Below, piece after piece: positions 1-13,000 of a DNA stretch of 64,000 bases. How positions within the stretch are numbered: the stretch's first letter is position 1; every line of letters starts with the position of its first letter. The notes beneath the pieces are model-generated. The model was not told the DNA's origin. It was given only the letters and a program-made list of their open reading frames with translations, and searched no databases. The stretch comes from Flavobacterium sp. LPB0248. Lineage in GTDB: Bacteria; Bacteroidota; Bacteroidia; Flavobacteriales; Flavobacteriaceae. The stretch spans positions 2,728,001 through 2,792,000 of the forward strand of contig NZ_CP058246.1 in assembly GCF_013388355.1 (NCBI RefSeq), in the 5' to 3' direction. A program made the position numbers and the translations under genes.

Positions 1-3000
1 AATGGTAAAAGAAGATCCAGAAAGAGCGATTCAATTGCATGCCATGTATACTGGATATATTGATAGTTATGGCTTTTTTGACAGAAGTAAATTTTCTGGA
101 ATTGTAAGGACAGAAATAAAAAAAGATAAAACAGTTATTTCTGGACTTGGAATGCTTTCACTTCAGCAAGGAGTTTGGGCTCAGTTAGGTTATAACACAT
201 TATATGGAGTTTCTGCAGGACTTGGAGTTAACATTACGCCGAGTATTGCTATTGAGTACAATTATGAAAGAGGAATGGGGAATTTCTCCAACCTAGGTGG
301 TTCTCATGAATTTGCTATTGCGTATAAATTCAAAAATAGAAATTACTACTATGGAGATGATGATGAAGGTTCTTTAGTTGATCCTGCGAAACCAAAACCA
401 GTACCTGCAAAACCACAATCGGAAGCAACTCAAGTTAACAGAGCAGAAATCGCTGAAAAGAATAGATTGGCAGCCGAATCAAAAGCAAAAGCAGATGCTG
501 AAGCAAAACAAGCAAGACTTGCCGCAGCTGAAAAAGTGAAAGCAGATGCTGAAGCGGCAGCCAAAGCAAAATTAGAAGCAGATAATAAAGCCAAAGCAGA
601 TGCAGAAGCTGTTAAAATAAGATTAGCTGCTGAGGCAAAAGCTAAAGCAGATGCTGCAGCCGCAGCAAGAGCACAAACTGCTGCAGCAAATAAAGCCGTA
701 GCAGAAACGCAAAAAACACAAGCACAGCTAGCTGCTGATAAAGCTAGAGCAGATGCAGAAGAACGCAGAATAAAACTAGCTGCTGATAACAAAGCAAGAG
801 TAGATGCCGCAGCCGCAGCAAGAGCTCAAGCCGCAGCAAGCAAGTCTGGAGCAGTTGAACAGAAAACACCAGAACAGTTAGCTGCAGATAAAGCACAGGC
901 AGATGCGGAAGCATTAAAAATAAAATTAGCTGCTGATGCTAAAGCCAAAGCAGATGCGGAAGCGCTACAAGTAAAAGTAGCAGCAGCCGATAAAGCAAAA
1001 GCAGATGCAGAAGCTGCAAAAGCTAAAGCAGCCGCTGCAAATGCAGCGGCACCAACACAGCAAAAAACAGCTGCACAGCTTGCAATTGAAAGAGCAAGAG
1101 CAAATTCAGAAGCAGCTGCAAAAATGAGATTAGCGGCAGCTGAAAAAGTTAAGGCAGATGCAGAAGCCGCAAGACAGGCAAGATTGGCAGCAGCAGAAAA
1201 AACAAAAGCTGATGCAGAAGCTGCAAGATTAAAATTAATTGCAGATACTAAAGCCAAAGCCGATGCTGCCGAAGCAAAACGTAAAGCAGATGCAAAAGCT
1301 AAAGCAGAGGCTGCAGATATGCAATCAATATTAGCAGCAGATGCTAAAGCGAAAGCAGATTCGGATGCATTGCAAGCAAGATTAGCTGCTGAAGCAAAAG
1401 CAAAAGCGGCAGCAGAAACTAAAACAAAATCTTCTATCGATGCAGCAAACAAAGCCAAATTAGCGGCAGATGCGAAAGCAAAAGCGGCAGAAGAAGCTGC
1501 ACTTAAAGAAAAATTAGCTGCTGAAGCGAAAGTTAAGGCAGATGAAGAAGCAAGACAGGCGCTTATTGCTGCTGAAGCGAAAGCAAAAGCAGATGCAGAA
1601 GCACTAAGAATAAAACAAGCGGAAGATGCACGTCAGGCACAATTAAATGCTGAAGCAAAAGCAAAAGCAGATGCAGAAGCACTTCAAGCTAAACTTGTAG
1701 CCGATGCAAAAGCGAAAGCAGATGCCGAAGCAGCAGCTAAAGCAAAATTAGCAGCTGATGCTAAAGCAAAAGCAGACGCCGAAGCAGAGAAAGTTAGATT
1801 AGCCGCCGAAGCAAAAGCTAAAGCAGATGCAGAAGCAGAGCAAGCAAGATTGGCAGCCGACGCAAAAGCTAAAGCAGATATGGAAGCTTTACAGGCTAAA
1901 TTAATTGCAGATGCTAGAGTAAAAGCCGATGCAGAAGCTACAGCAAAAGCTAAGGCAGAAGCAGAAGCGAAAAAATTACAAGAAGAGGAAGATGCTCGCC
2001 AAGCTAAGTTAGCAGCCGATGCAAAAGCGAAAGCAGATGCCGAAGCAGAGAAAGCAAGACTAGCAGCAGAAGCTAAAGCAAAAGCAGATGCCGAAGCAGA
2101 AAAAGTAAGATTAGCAGCAGAGGCCAAAGCTAAAGCAGATGCCGAAGCTTTACGTGTTAAACAAGCTGCTGAAGAAAAAGCGAGAGTAGAAGAAGAAGCT
2201 CGTCAGGCGAAATTAGCTGCCGATGCAAAAGTCAAAGCAGATGCAGAAGCAGAAAAAGCAAGATTAGCAACAGAAGCCAAAGCTAAAGCAGATGCCGAAG
2301 CTTTACGTGTTAAACAGGCTACTGAAGAAAAAGCGAGAGTAGAAGAAGAAGCTCGTCAGGCCAAATTGGCTGCCGATGCAAAAGCAAAAGCAGACGATGA
2401 AGCACTCCAAGCTAAATTGGCAGCAGATGCAAAAGCAAAAGCGGACATGGAAGCTTTACAGGCAAAACTATTAGCTGATGCAAAAGTAAAAGCCGATGCA
2501 GAAGCTACAGCAAAAGCAAAAGCAGACGCAGAAGCGAAAAAATTACAAGAAGAGGAAGACGCTCGCCAAGCTAAGTTAGCAGCGGATGCTAAAGCAAAAG
2601 CAGACGCGGAAGCATTAAAAGCGAGACAAGCTGCTGAAGAAAAAGCAAGATTGGATGAAGAGGCTCGTCAAGCTAAGTTAGCAGCAGACGCAAAAGCCAA
2701 AGCCGATGCAGAAGCACTTCAAGCTAAGTTAGCCGCAGACGCAAAAGCTAAAGCCGATGCAGAGGCACTTCAAGCGAAACTTGCAGCAGATGCAAAAGCT
2801 AAAGCTGATGCAGAAGCACTTCAAGCTAAACTTGCAGCAGACGCAAAAGCTAAAGCCGATGCAGAGGCACTTCAAGCGAAACTTGCTGCAGATGCCAAAG
2901 CAAAAGCCGATATGGTAGCTGAACAAGCAAGACTTTTGGCAGAAGCAAAAGCAAAAGCGGATGCTGAAGCAACAGAAAAGTTGAAAGCTGAAGAAGAAAC

Positions 3001-3961
3001 AAGACGCCTACGTGAAGAAGAAGAGCGCCAAGCAAGATTAGCAGCAGAACAGGCTAAAGCAGATGCAGCAGCAGCGGCACTTGCCGCAAAAGCGAAAGAT
3101 GATACTGGAAAAGCGATCGAAAACTTGACTAAATCTGTTGAAGGTACAAGTAACATTCAAACGGATTTATTAAATCAGTTTAAAGCAACCGTTGCGAATA
3201 AGCAGAAAGACTTAAACGATTTGAAAGAGGAGAATGATTTAAGTGAAAAGGGTATTTATAGAGAGCCAAAACCATTTAAGAGTGTAGCGGCAGAAAACAG
3301 CCAGATTGAGGCATTGAAAATTCAGATTGCTGATGCCAATACCAGCATGAAAAATGAGATTGCGAAACTGACTAATCTTTATAACGAAAGGCTTAAAAAG
3401 TTCCCAAAAGATGATCCTTTGAATAAAGCTTATCTTGAAAAGATAAACGAATTGAAAGCGGCTCAATTAAAAATGGAAAGGGAAGGAGCAGCATTACTTG
3501 CCGATTTAGAGCGTATTAAAACAGATACTGAAGTTGAGCGTAAACGTAGAATTAAACGTGCAGCTTATGAGAATGATGAAGGAAGATATGCGCAGGACGT
3601 TGCAGCTCTTAAGAGAATAAAAGAAACAACTAAGCTGAGCAGTACACCATTAAAAGCAAATGATTTTGATTTTGGTGAAGAACAGTCAAATATGCAGATT
3701 ATTAAGAATATTAAAAATTCTGATAGCGGGTATTATATGATTATCGCGGTTCATAGTAGCGTAGAGAAACGAGATGAGTTTTTAGCAAAAGCAGTCGCTG
3801 CAGGAAGATCAGATATTAATTTCTTTTACAATGTGACAACAAGTAAATATTATATCTATTACGAGAAGTTTGATGGTTTACAAGAGGCAACAAAAGCTTT
3901 AGAAGCAAAAGGAAATAAACCATACAACGGAAGAATGGCCATTGTAAAAGTGGAGAATTAG
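1..3961 (+). CDS. sprD: SprD-like gliding motility protein, 5' end cut off by window
   Basis: The gene enters from outside the window; the ATG at base 2 is probably an internal Met because it lies in the middle of a PorP/SprF-type beta-barrel sequence (visible residues 1-117). An acidic linker (YYYGDDDEG) follows. About 870 residues of Ala/Lys/Glu/Asp coiled coil come next, built on variants of LAADAKAKADAEA, and then a non-repetitive coil to about residue 1240. The last 75 residues look like a degenerate SPOR domain. The gene lies directly upstream of sprB and sprF, matching the F. johnsoniae sprC-sprD-sprB-sprF operon, where SprD supports SprB function. I infer an envelope protein with an outer-membrane barrel and a long periplasmic rod. 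Assignment rests on architecture plus synteny; it could also be described only as a PorP/SprF-family coiled-coil protein. Confidence 0.8.
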   Translation, partial: MVKEDPERAIQLHAMYTGYIDSYGFFDRSKFSGIVRTEIKKDKTVISGLGMLSLQQGVWAQLGYNTLYGVSAGLGVNITPSIAIEYNYERGMGNFSNLGGSHEFAIAYKFKNRNYYYGDDDEGSLVDPAKPKPVPAKPQSEATQVNRAEIAEKNRLAAESKAKADAEAKQARLAAAEKVKADAEAAAKAKLEADNKAKADAEAVKIRLAAEAKAKADAAAAARAQTAAANKAVAETQKTQAQLAADKARADAEERRIKLAADNKARVDAAAAARAQAAASKSGAVEQKTPEQLAADKAQADAEALKIKLAADAKAKADAEALQVKVAAADKAKADAEAAKAKAAAANAAAPTQQKTAAQLAIERARANSEAAAKMRLAAAEKVKADAEAARQARLAAAEKTKADAEAARLKLIADTKAKADAAEAKRKADAKAKAEAADMQSILAADAKAKADSDALQARLAAEAKAKAAAETKTKSSIDAANKAKLAADAKAKAAEEAALKEKLAAEAKVKADEEARQALIAAEAKAKADAEALRIKQAEDARQAQLNAEAKAKADAEALQAKLVADAKAKADAEAAAKAKLAADAKAKADAEAEKVRLAAEAKAKADAEAEQARLAADAKAKADMEALQAKLIADARVKADAEATAKAKAEAEAKKLQEEEDARQAKLAADAKAKADAEAEKARLAAEAKAKADAEAEKVRLAAEAKAKADAEALRVKQAAEEKARVEEEARQAKLAADAKVKADAEAEKARLATEAKAKADAEALRVKQATEEKARVEEEARQAKLAADAKAKADDEALQAKLAADAKAKADMEALQAKLLADAKVKADAEATAKAKADAEAKKLQEEEDARQAKLAADAKAKADAEALKARQAAEEKARLDEEARQAKLAADAKAKADAEALQAKLAADAKAKADAEALQAKLAADAKAKADAEALQAKLAADAKAKADAEALQAKLAADAKAKADMVAEQARLLAEAKAKADAEATEKLKAEEETRRLREEEERQARLAAEQAKADAAAAALAAKAKDDTGKAIENLTKSVEGTSNIQTDLLNQFKATVANKQKDLNDLKEENDLSEKGIYREPKPFKSVAAENSQIEALKIQIADANTSMKNEIAKLTNLYNERLKKFPKDDPLNKAYLEKINELKAAQLKMEREGAALLADLERIKTDTEVERKRRIKRAAYENDEGRYAQDVAALKRIKETTKLSSTPLKANDFDFGEEQSNMQIIKNIKNSDSGYYMIIAVHSSVEKRDEFLAKAVAAGRSDINFFYNVTTSKYYIYYEKFDGLQEATKALEAKGNKPYNGRMAIVKVEN
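2711..2914 (+). repeat. 51-bp in-frame tandem repeat inside sprD
   Basis: Four consecutive 51-bp (17-codon) units start at 2711, 2762, 2813 and 2864. Each encodes EALQAKLAADAKAKADA or a close variant, and the DNA is nearly identical between units. Other repeats in the gene share protein sequence but differ at synonymous Ala and Lys codons, so this block looks recently duplicated or homogenised. A looser period of about 150 bp (about 2146 and 2296) and a duplication about 560 bp apart (about 1930 and 2493) are also visible. Confidence 0.9.
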
Positions 3962-3972
3962 TAAAAACAGTA

Positions 3973-3997
3973 GTCTCTCTTAAAAGCTAAGAGAGAC
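3973..3997 (+). promoter_or_regulatory. Perfect hairpin between sprD and sprB
   Basis: A 10-bp perfect stem (GTCTCTCTTA with its complement) surrounds a 5-nt loop, 12 nt after the sprD stop and 76 nt before the sprB start. There is no T-run after it, so it does not look like a normal intrinsic terminator. An mRNA-stability or processing stem, or a weak attenuator between the two genes, is the likelier reading. Confidence 0.6.
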
Positions 3998-4073
3998 ATT
4001 GAAATAAATGTTATCAAATACAAATTTTTTTATTCACTAATGCCCCTTAGAGGATAAACAGAAGTAACAAAAA

Positions 4074-7000
4074 ATGATTATGAAAAAACCTACTACTTTA
4101 AGAACGCTGATTTTTGTTTTAGCTCTGCTATTCAATTTTGCCTCCCACGCGCAAAATTGGGTTGCATATAATTCAAAGCTTAATTCAAGCTCGAATGAGT
4201 CTTTATTCTTAAAAGCAAATAATCAGTTTAATGGTCAATTTGGTCTTGAGAGTAACTCGCCAAATGAAGTTGGTAAACCTGCTTATGCAATGGTCAATCC
4301 AGCAATTAAGTATGCGCAATCTCCTTTTTTAGGTACAGTTTCTATCTGTCCCAATGATGGTAAAGAGCTTCCAAAATTATTCCTTTGCGGAAGTAACGAA
4401 ACTAGAAAAATTGAAACAGGATTAGAAAATCCGCGATTAATTGTTTGGGAAAAATTTAAAGCAGGAGGTTCTTGTTTAAATGTTTTGAACACCAATTGTG
4501 CAAATGAAACGGCAGCCGCTTCATGTTGGACAACTGTTGGAACTGCAGTTGATTATGTGGCAAATGAAGCGGGACAATTTAGGGTTCGAATTATTGACAA
4601 TGCGGGAGTACCAAATACTTTTTATTTTAACGTATATCAGAATACGCTTGACCCAGGTGCGATTGCTAAAAATGATATTATTAAATATGGTACAGGTTGT
4701 ACGCTTGATGGAAAAATTACCGTTAATGGTTTTGGTGGCGGTTATGAGTACGGATTAACGACAAGTACTTCTCCACCATCTGTATGGCAGGAAAGTAATA
4801 TTTTTACAGTTACATCACCTGGAAGTTATAATGTATTTATTCGATTAAAAGGAGTATCGGGTTCTTGTGATTTTAAAGTACCAAATATTGTAATCAAGAA
4901 TACAGATTTTGTAGTTTCAACCCAAATAAATTCACCTAGATGTAGTGGTGAATTAGGAAGTATTAGAGTATTTAATACCGATGTAAATTTAAAATACATA
5001 TACAAAATTAGTGGGCCTACAAATATTACAACTCCATCTATATCTACTCCAGAATATACTTTTAAAGATTTAGCATCTGGAACTTATACGGTAGAAACTA
5101 CAATTGTGGGCGCGCCAAATTGTATGAAGGATACAAAAACAAATCAAGTTATTGTAGCTAGCCCAAATGTTTTAAAGAATACATCAAGTAGAACAAAAAA
5201 TTTAACAGCTTGTACCGCTGGTACAATTACGGGATCGGCGACTGGAGGAAAAGCACCATTACGTTATTCTGTAAATATTGATGATGCAGGATTTGTAAAT
5301 GTTGCGAATGTTGATAACGAAATTACTGTAGCAAAAGCAGGAACTTATGTAGTTCGAGTAGAAGATGCCAATGGATGTACTGCTGATAAAACCATTACAA
5401 TAGGTTCTGTTGTAAAACCAATTTACAAAGTTGATAAAGTAGATGGAAATTGTACTGGTTTAAAAGGAAGCATTACAGTTAACGTAACAAATCCTAATGG
5501 ATTTACAGATATAAAATATAGTATCAAAAATGGTGCTAGTAATAGTTTTGTAACCACACCAACATTCTCTAATTTAGATGCTGGGATTTATTATGTTGTT
5601 GTAGAATATAAGAATTCTACAACAAGCGGAAGTAACAATTCTTATTGTGTTGATCCACCAATTATGATTACAGTTGGAGCAGCCAATCCATTGTCTGCTT
5701 CTGCAGGTATTGCTGCTTTATCAGGTTGTGGTCCTGTTGGAGAAGAAGAGAAAGGTCTTGCTCGTATTGTGAACCCACAAGGAGGGATTCCTTTTGCGGG
5801 TGCAAATCCGTATAAATATAAATTTATGGATTCGCCATGGCAGGATTCAAATGAAATGTATATAAAGCCAGGTGGTCCATATACATTTAGCATAATGGAT
5901 GCGGCGGGATGTACTTACGATATGAAAGACATTTATCTTGATGCAAAGCCAGCTGCTCCAGAAATTAAAATTTTGGATCCTGTATTCAATTGTGATGGTT
6001 CGGCTACTAGTACGGTTCAAGTAAATGGTGGAGTACCAGATTCAAAATACAGTTACAAATATTACATTGATGGTTTCCTTAATCCAAATACGCCGTCAAA
6101 TGTATTCTTAAACGTACCTCAAGGTCCCCACACCATTACAGTAGAATATACTGTAACGAGCGTAAAAACGTATAGCAATTTATTGATTGAAGGATTCGGT
6201 AGTGGAGCACCAACTACGACTCCTGGTATTGCAGGTACATATTGCTTTAATGACCAAAGAGTTGACCCGCCATACACTTGTTCTTTAAATGGTACAGGGA
6301 CACGTTCTGTAGAAGATAACCAATATTCTGTTGCAAGCGACTTTTGGAGAGGCGATGATTATTCTGGTAATACTTATACTGGTAAAGGAGCATGGTTCCA
6401 TTTTAAAGATCATACTACTAGTGGTGCAGATAAAAATGGACGATTTTTATTGATCAATATCGGAAAAGCAGCGGGAGATTATGGTGTTTTGTATAGTAAA
6501 GAGATTGTTGACGTAATTCCTGATCAACCCGTTTTAATTGACCTATATGTAGGTAACTTACTTAAAAAAGGCCAAGATGGAGATTCACCAATTCTTATCT
6601 TTGAATTGGTAGATGAGAATGGAAATGTCGTTGCAACTGATAAAACAGGAAAAATTGCTGAGGATAAAAATGGTTCAGAGAGGAACAATTGGTTACTAAA
6701 ATCATTAGCATTAAATCCAGGAAATAATAAAAAATTAACTTTCAAGATCCGTTCAGGAAGTACTGAATATGGAGGAAATGACTTGGTAATGGATGATATC
6801 TGGGTTCGCCAAATACCAAGAGCTTGTGGAACTGTAAAAGATTATGACATTACTATTGATCCATCAAAAAGATTCAACGCTTCTATAACAGGAGTAAAAG
6901 ATGTGCTTTGTTATGGAGATAAAAATGGAGAACTTACTATTAATGCAGTAAATTTTGATCCTGCAAAAGGATTCCAGTATTCTATTGATGGAGGTCAAAA

Positions 7001-10000
7001 CTGGTCAACAGTAAAACCAGTACCCGCTGCATCTACAGGAAGCGTTACTATTAAGAATCTAGAAAGTAAAATTTATGATATTCTCGTACGTTATGAGGAT
7101 AAAGCAGAAAGCTGTAAGTGGCCATTTTCTCAAGCTATTAAAGCACCAGATGTTTTAGGCGTAACAGCAACTATTACTAAACCAGCAACATGTAAAATTG
7201 GGGCTACAATTACAGTTAAAGCAACAGGAGGAACTCCAGCTTACGAGTTTGAACTTCTAGATGCCGCCACAGATGCAGTTGTAAAACCAAGGCAGCCTGT
7301 TTCTGATGTAGTAGCGATGACTTCAGATTTTGTTGATGTACCTAAAGGGACATATAAAGTAAAAGCATATGACAAAAATGGCTGTCAAAATAATGTCGAT
7401 GTTATAGTTACTGTTAACACGCCAGATCCGATTGAGGCAGTTTTAGCAACAACTTCAAACCTTTGTTATAATCCTACTGACAAAGCGACTATTGTTGTTA
7501 CTGTTAAAGGTGGCACAGCTCCTTTTACTTATAGTTTAAATGGAGCACCAGCTGTAGATTCTAATACTTTCAAAGATTTAGTGCCAGGTTCTTATGTAAT
7601 CACGGTAACAGATGGAAATGGTTGTACAGACGATACAGATGCAATTGTAATTGAAAAAGAACTTATTGTTTTGGCTTCGGTAACACAAACACTAAAGTGT
7701 GTGGCACCGCCAGCAACAGCTTCTGCGGTTATAACAGGTAAAATTGAAGGAGGAAAATCACCATTTGGTGTAACGCTTCTTTCTGGTCCTGGAACAGGAA
7801 CATTCAATTATCCAACTTCTGATACATTTACTTTTACCGCAACAGTACCAGGTACTTATACTTTTGAAATTTCAGATTCGCAAAAGTTTGTTTGTAAAAC
7901 TACCGCACAGGCAGAAATTAAAGCACCTACAAAACCAGTAGCAGCAGCAGATCCAAAAGACCCTAAATGTTTTGGTGCTGCAACAGGATCTGTTGTATTA
8001 TCAGGTTCTTTAGGATCAGGAAGCGGTTATGAATATAATTTTAATAATGGTGGGTTTAAAACAAATGCAACTTACACAGGATTAAGTGCCGATATTACGT
8101 ACAGCTACCAAGTTAGAGATGATAACGGTTGTGTCTCTGATGTAAAAACATTTACATTATCACAACCAACAGAATTAAAAGGTGATATTAAAGCAACTGA
8201 GATAGGATGTAACGGAAATCAAACAGTTGACGCAGTTGTTACTGTTACTGCAACCGGTGGTAATAATGCAACTTATCAGTACAGTTTTAATAACAATACA
8301 AGTTATTCTGGTAAAAATACTTTTAGTACTTCTAATGCAGGAGATGTAACAGCTTATATCAAAGATGCAAATGGTTGTGAAATAGGTCCATTAAAAATTA
8401 CGATTGCCGCTAAAAATCCAATTACGATTGTCGATATTGTCTCTGATAGCGGATTAAGCTGTCCTGCTAATACAGCAACTGTTACCATAAAAGCGCAAGG
8501 TGGAGTTAGTCCAATAAAATATAAAATAATAAGCCCAACAGTTTCTGCTGAAAATACTGACGGTATATTTGCAAGTCTTAGCCCAGGATTATATACTTTT
8601 CAGGCAACAGATAAAAACGGATGTAGCCAAACTGTGGATCACACCGTATCTGGTATTCCTGCAATTAAGGTAACAGGTACTGTAGAATCTTCTGTAAAAT
8701 GTTTTGGTGATAAAGGTTCTGTGCAATTTGTTGTTTCGGGAACAACTAGATTTGCTTATAACATTGTAAATAGTGCAAATGTTTCGGTAGGAAGTAATAC
8801 TGATACAACAAATTTGACTATTGATTTAAATAATTTGCCAAGCAGTAATTATACTATCACTGTTACGGATAAAACTACAAATTGTCAGGCTCAATATACT
8901 GTTAATTTAACTCAGCCAGTGGCTGCATTAAATGTAAGTGCAACAGCAACAAAAATTACTTGTAAAAACGGGAAATCGGATATTACGGTAACAGTTGTTG
9001 GCGGAACTAAAAATTATGAATATGCAGTAGTAAAAAGTACTGATCCTGCACCAACAGTTTTTGGAACTAATGACGTTCTAACGGTTGATACTAATTTAGG
9101 TACAAATGTAAAATGGACTGTTTATGTAAAAGACGCAAATGGTTGTCCAGGAAACTTTACAGTTGATATAGAAAGCGAAGAAACACCAACGGTGACAGCT
9201 GTTCTAGATAGTCAGTGTGGACCTACAGGTACAGGTAATATTTTTACTATTACAGCTACTGGTAACGGATTAGCTCCTTTGAAATACAGCATAGATGGAA
9301 AAACTTTTAAATCTGGAAATACGTTTAATGTTCCAGCAGGTATTTATACAGTAACTGTAGAAGATAAAAATGGTTGTAGAGCAACTGCTCCAACAAGCAT
9401 AGTGGTGAGCGAACCATTAACAGCTTTAGCATCTGTTACTAAAGGATTAGATTGTAGCCCTACTACACCAGATGCACAAATTACAGTTGACATTATAGGT
9501 GGTAAAGGATCTTATAATTATACCATTAAAAAAGGAACAGCAGTAGCTGGAGGTGTAAACACAATTGCAGCAGGACCAATCGTACTGTCTGTAACAGCAG
9601 CTAATGCGGATATTTATGAATTTGATATTACAGATGCTAACGGATGTAATGTAAAAGTTAATGCTACAGTTTTATCAATAACAAACCCTGTAGTATCTGT
9701 GAAATCTTTTGCTAATCCTAAGTGTGATGGTTATAGTGATGGTGCTGTAGAATTACAGGCAACAGGTGGATCTGGAAGTGGCTATAAATTTAATTTTAAT
9801 AATCTAGGATTTAGTGATGATGCATATTATTCTAATTTACCAGAAGGAACTTATCCTTATGAAGTAATTGACGGAAAAGGATGTAAAGGCAGTGGTTCGA
9901 TTACTTTAACAGCACCTGAAAAACTAATTGTTTCAGTTGATGTAGTGCCATTTTCTTGTGATGCAAACAGTGATAAAGTAAAAGGAACTGTTACTTTGAA

Positions 10001-13000
10001 TGTTACTTCTGGAGGAACTGCACCATATAGATATAGTTTTAATGGAGGAGGTTTAAGCGCATCTCCTGGAGCTAACGTATTAACCTTAAATGATAATACT
10101 GCAGGAACAGATCAGTCTTATACTTATACAGTAACCGATGCAAACGGATGTTCTGTATCAGGTAACGGAGTTTTAAAAGCATTAAATGCTCCTAAAATTC
10201 TTGAAATTAAAGGAACTCCTATTCTTTGTGAGCCATCAACAAGTGCTAAGAGTATAGTTACAGTTACAAAAGTTGCTTTAACAGGTGTAGATCCTGTGAC
10301 TTATGCTATTATTGAACCTGCTTCTGAGACAGGAAATGTTACTGGAGCAACTTCAGGACAATTTAAAGATTTACCAGTAGGAATTTATAAATTTAAAGTT
10401 ACCGACGATAACGGATGTTTTGCTATTGGCACTTACGAAGTTAAACCAGTTGTAAATATAGATCTTAATGCTTCTATCTCTAAACAAGTGTATTGTAAAG
10501 ATGATAATAGCGGAGTAATTGTATTAAATGTTACTGGCTTTAATACAACTTATAAATATAGTATTAATGGTGTAGAGACTTTAAACGTTTCAGGATCAAC
10601 GATTACGATACCTAATTTGGCTGATGGAGTCTATGACATCGTTGTTACTGATGAAGAAACTGGATGTAAAGATGATGCACAATTAACAATTACAGAACCA
10701 GTTAAGGCATTGACTGCTGTAATAGACCAAAAAAATGCGAACTGTAAATCTACAACGTCTAAAATTACAGTGACTGCAGATGGAGGAACTGGAACTTATA
10801 GTTATGCTTTTGTACAAGATGGAACTGATCCTTCAACAAAATATCAAGCAAGTAACATAGCAGATCTTGGTGTAACTCCAACTCCAGATTGGGATGTTTG
10901 GGTAAAAGACGCAAACGGATGTACATTTAAAATTGATGTGACTGTTAAAGTAGATGATGCTCCTACAGTTACTGCTTCGGCTGTTGGACAATGTTTAGGA
11001 GATGGCGATTACACCATAACAGCAAACGGCTCTGGAGTAGGAACTTTAGAGTATAGCATTGATGGTACAAATTTTAAAACAGATAATAAATTTATCGTAA
11101 CAGTTGCTAAAGATTATACTATAACTGTAAGAGACGGAAATGGTTGTATTGCAACTACAACTGCTCCAATACATGTTTATGATAAAGTAACTTTAAGCGC
11201 TAAAATAGACAAGAACATTACTTGTACTGTTGGTAGCGAAGCGGCTATAATTACATTAATTCCTGGTGGAGGAAAACCTGGATATACATATACAAGTAAT
11301 CCAACTACCGGAACTTTTACAAGTCCAGGAGTATTTGAGACTACAACACAAGGAAATTATTTATTTACAGTAACTGATGCAAATGGTTGTTCTGCAACGA
11401 TACCAAATGCTGTAATTATTAAAACGCCAACAACTCCAGTAATTACATCTGTAACTCCAGTAAATATTTTATGTAATGGAGCTACTACAGGTGCGCTTAC
11501 TATAGTTTATGATAATACTCAAGGAGTAGGTCCATTTGATATTAATGTTAAACAATATCAAGATGCTGCCCATACTATGTTCGTTAATGATTTTGGTACA
11601 CAAACTACAGGATTACCTGCAGGTTATTATGTAGTAACCTTAAAAGATTTTAATGATTGTACAGTTACAGCATCTGCACAAATAAAAGAACCAGATCCAA
11701 TTAAGGTTGTTTATACTACTGAACCACTTAAATGTACTGGTAAAGGAATTACCCAAGGTAGTATCACTATTCAGCAGGTGACTGGTGGAACACCAAATTA
11801 TAGTTATATTGTAACTGGTATTAATAATTATTACAAAAGAATTGACAATCAAAATGGTAGTGCACGTTTTGAAATTGTAGATTTCGGCTTATACCAGATT
11901 AGGGTTGAAGATAGTAAAGGTTGCGCGCCTTTTATTATTGATGATGTTTTAATTGCAGCACCAGTAACTGAATTAGGAATTAAAGTTTCTACAACTGCAG
12001 ATTGTACTAATGGAGGTAAAGCTACAGTTGAAATTTTAGGTGCTTTTGCTGGAACTGGAGCTTTTCATTTTAATATTTACAATGGAACTCCTCAAACATG
12101 GATTAAACCAGCTAATCCAACAGATCCAACAGATCCAGATGTAATCACAAACAAAGCAAATGGATGGATAGATGAAACGTTCCCAGGAAGTAAAGTAGCA
12201 GAATTTACAGGTCTTACGCCAGGTAAAACATATACTTTTATCATTTACGATGAAAGTACAGAATGCTATTATTTCCAAACGTCAAAAGACCCTATTCCAA
12301 GTACGTCAACATTAGCAATAGAAAGTTTTACTCCACAAAACATTACATGTAAGGGAGCAAATAATGGAAATGTAAGTTTTGATATTACAAGTCCTTATGC
12401 TACTTCTGTAGATGTTAAATATGAAATTTTTAGTGCATTTACGAATATTTTAATGGGTACTGCTGGAACAGCAACAATTCCAGCTGGTGCAACAGTTACA
12501 GTAAACCCTGCATCGTCAGTACCACTACCAGTAGGAACGTATTATGTTTTAATAACAGAAACTTCAGGTGGAAATAGTGGCTGTGGAGTTCCTTCTGTGA
12601 ATTTTAATATCAAAGAATCAACGGAATTATTGACAGTTACTGCTTCTGTTGCTAAAGACGCTAATTGTAAAAATTTATCAGGAATAATTACAGCTAATGC
12701 AGTTGGCGGAACTCCTTTCGTTCCAGTTCTCCCAGCTACAGGACCAGCATATTTCAAATACATGCTGTTATTAGAAACAGATGCAGCACCTACAGATCCA
12801 AAAGATACGCGTTGGGTTACTAATAGCACTTTCTTTGCAAATGCAGGAAGTTATACTGTATATGCATTAGATGCTTATGGATGTATCGCAGACTTTGATG
12901 TTGTTTTAACTAAAGATGCAGATCCTGTTGTTACTTTGCCTGCACCGTTTTGTTATGACGGAGCTACGCCATTTACAATTACAGTAACAGGTACAACTGA

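Noticed and set aside
2..4. ATG at the first bases as sprD start
   Set aside because: It lies inside a barrel-type sequence; the true start is outside the window.
430..3156. Long open frames on the minus strand of the sprD repeat region
   Set aside because: They are by-products of Ala/Lys codon repeats (antisense Ser/Ala/Phe runs) with no start context, and the plus-strand frame is continuous.
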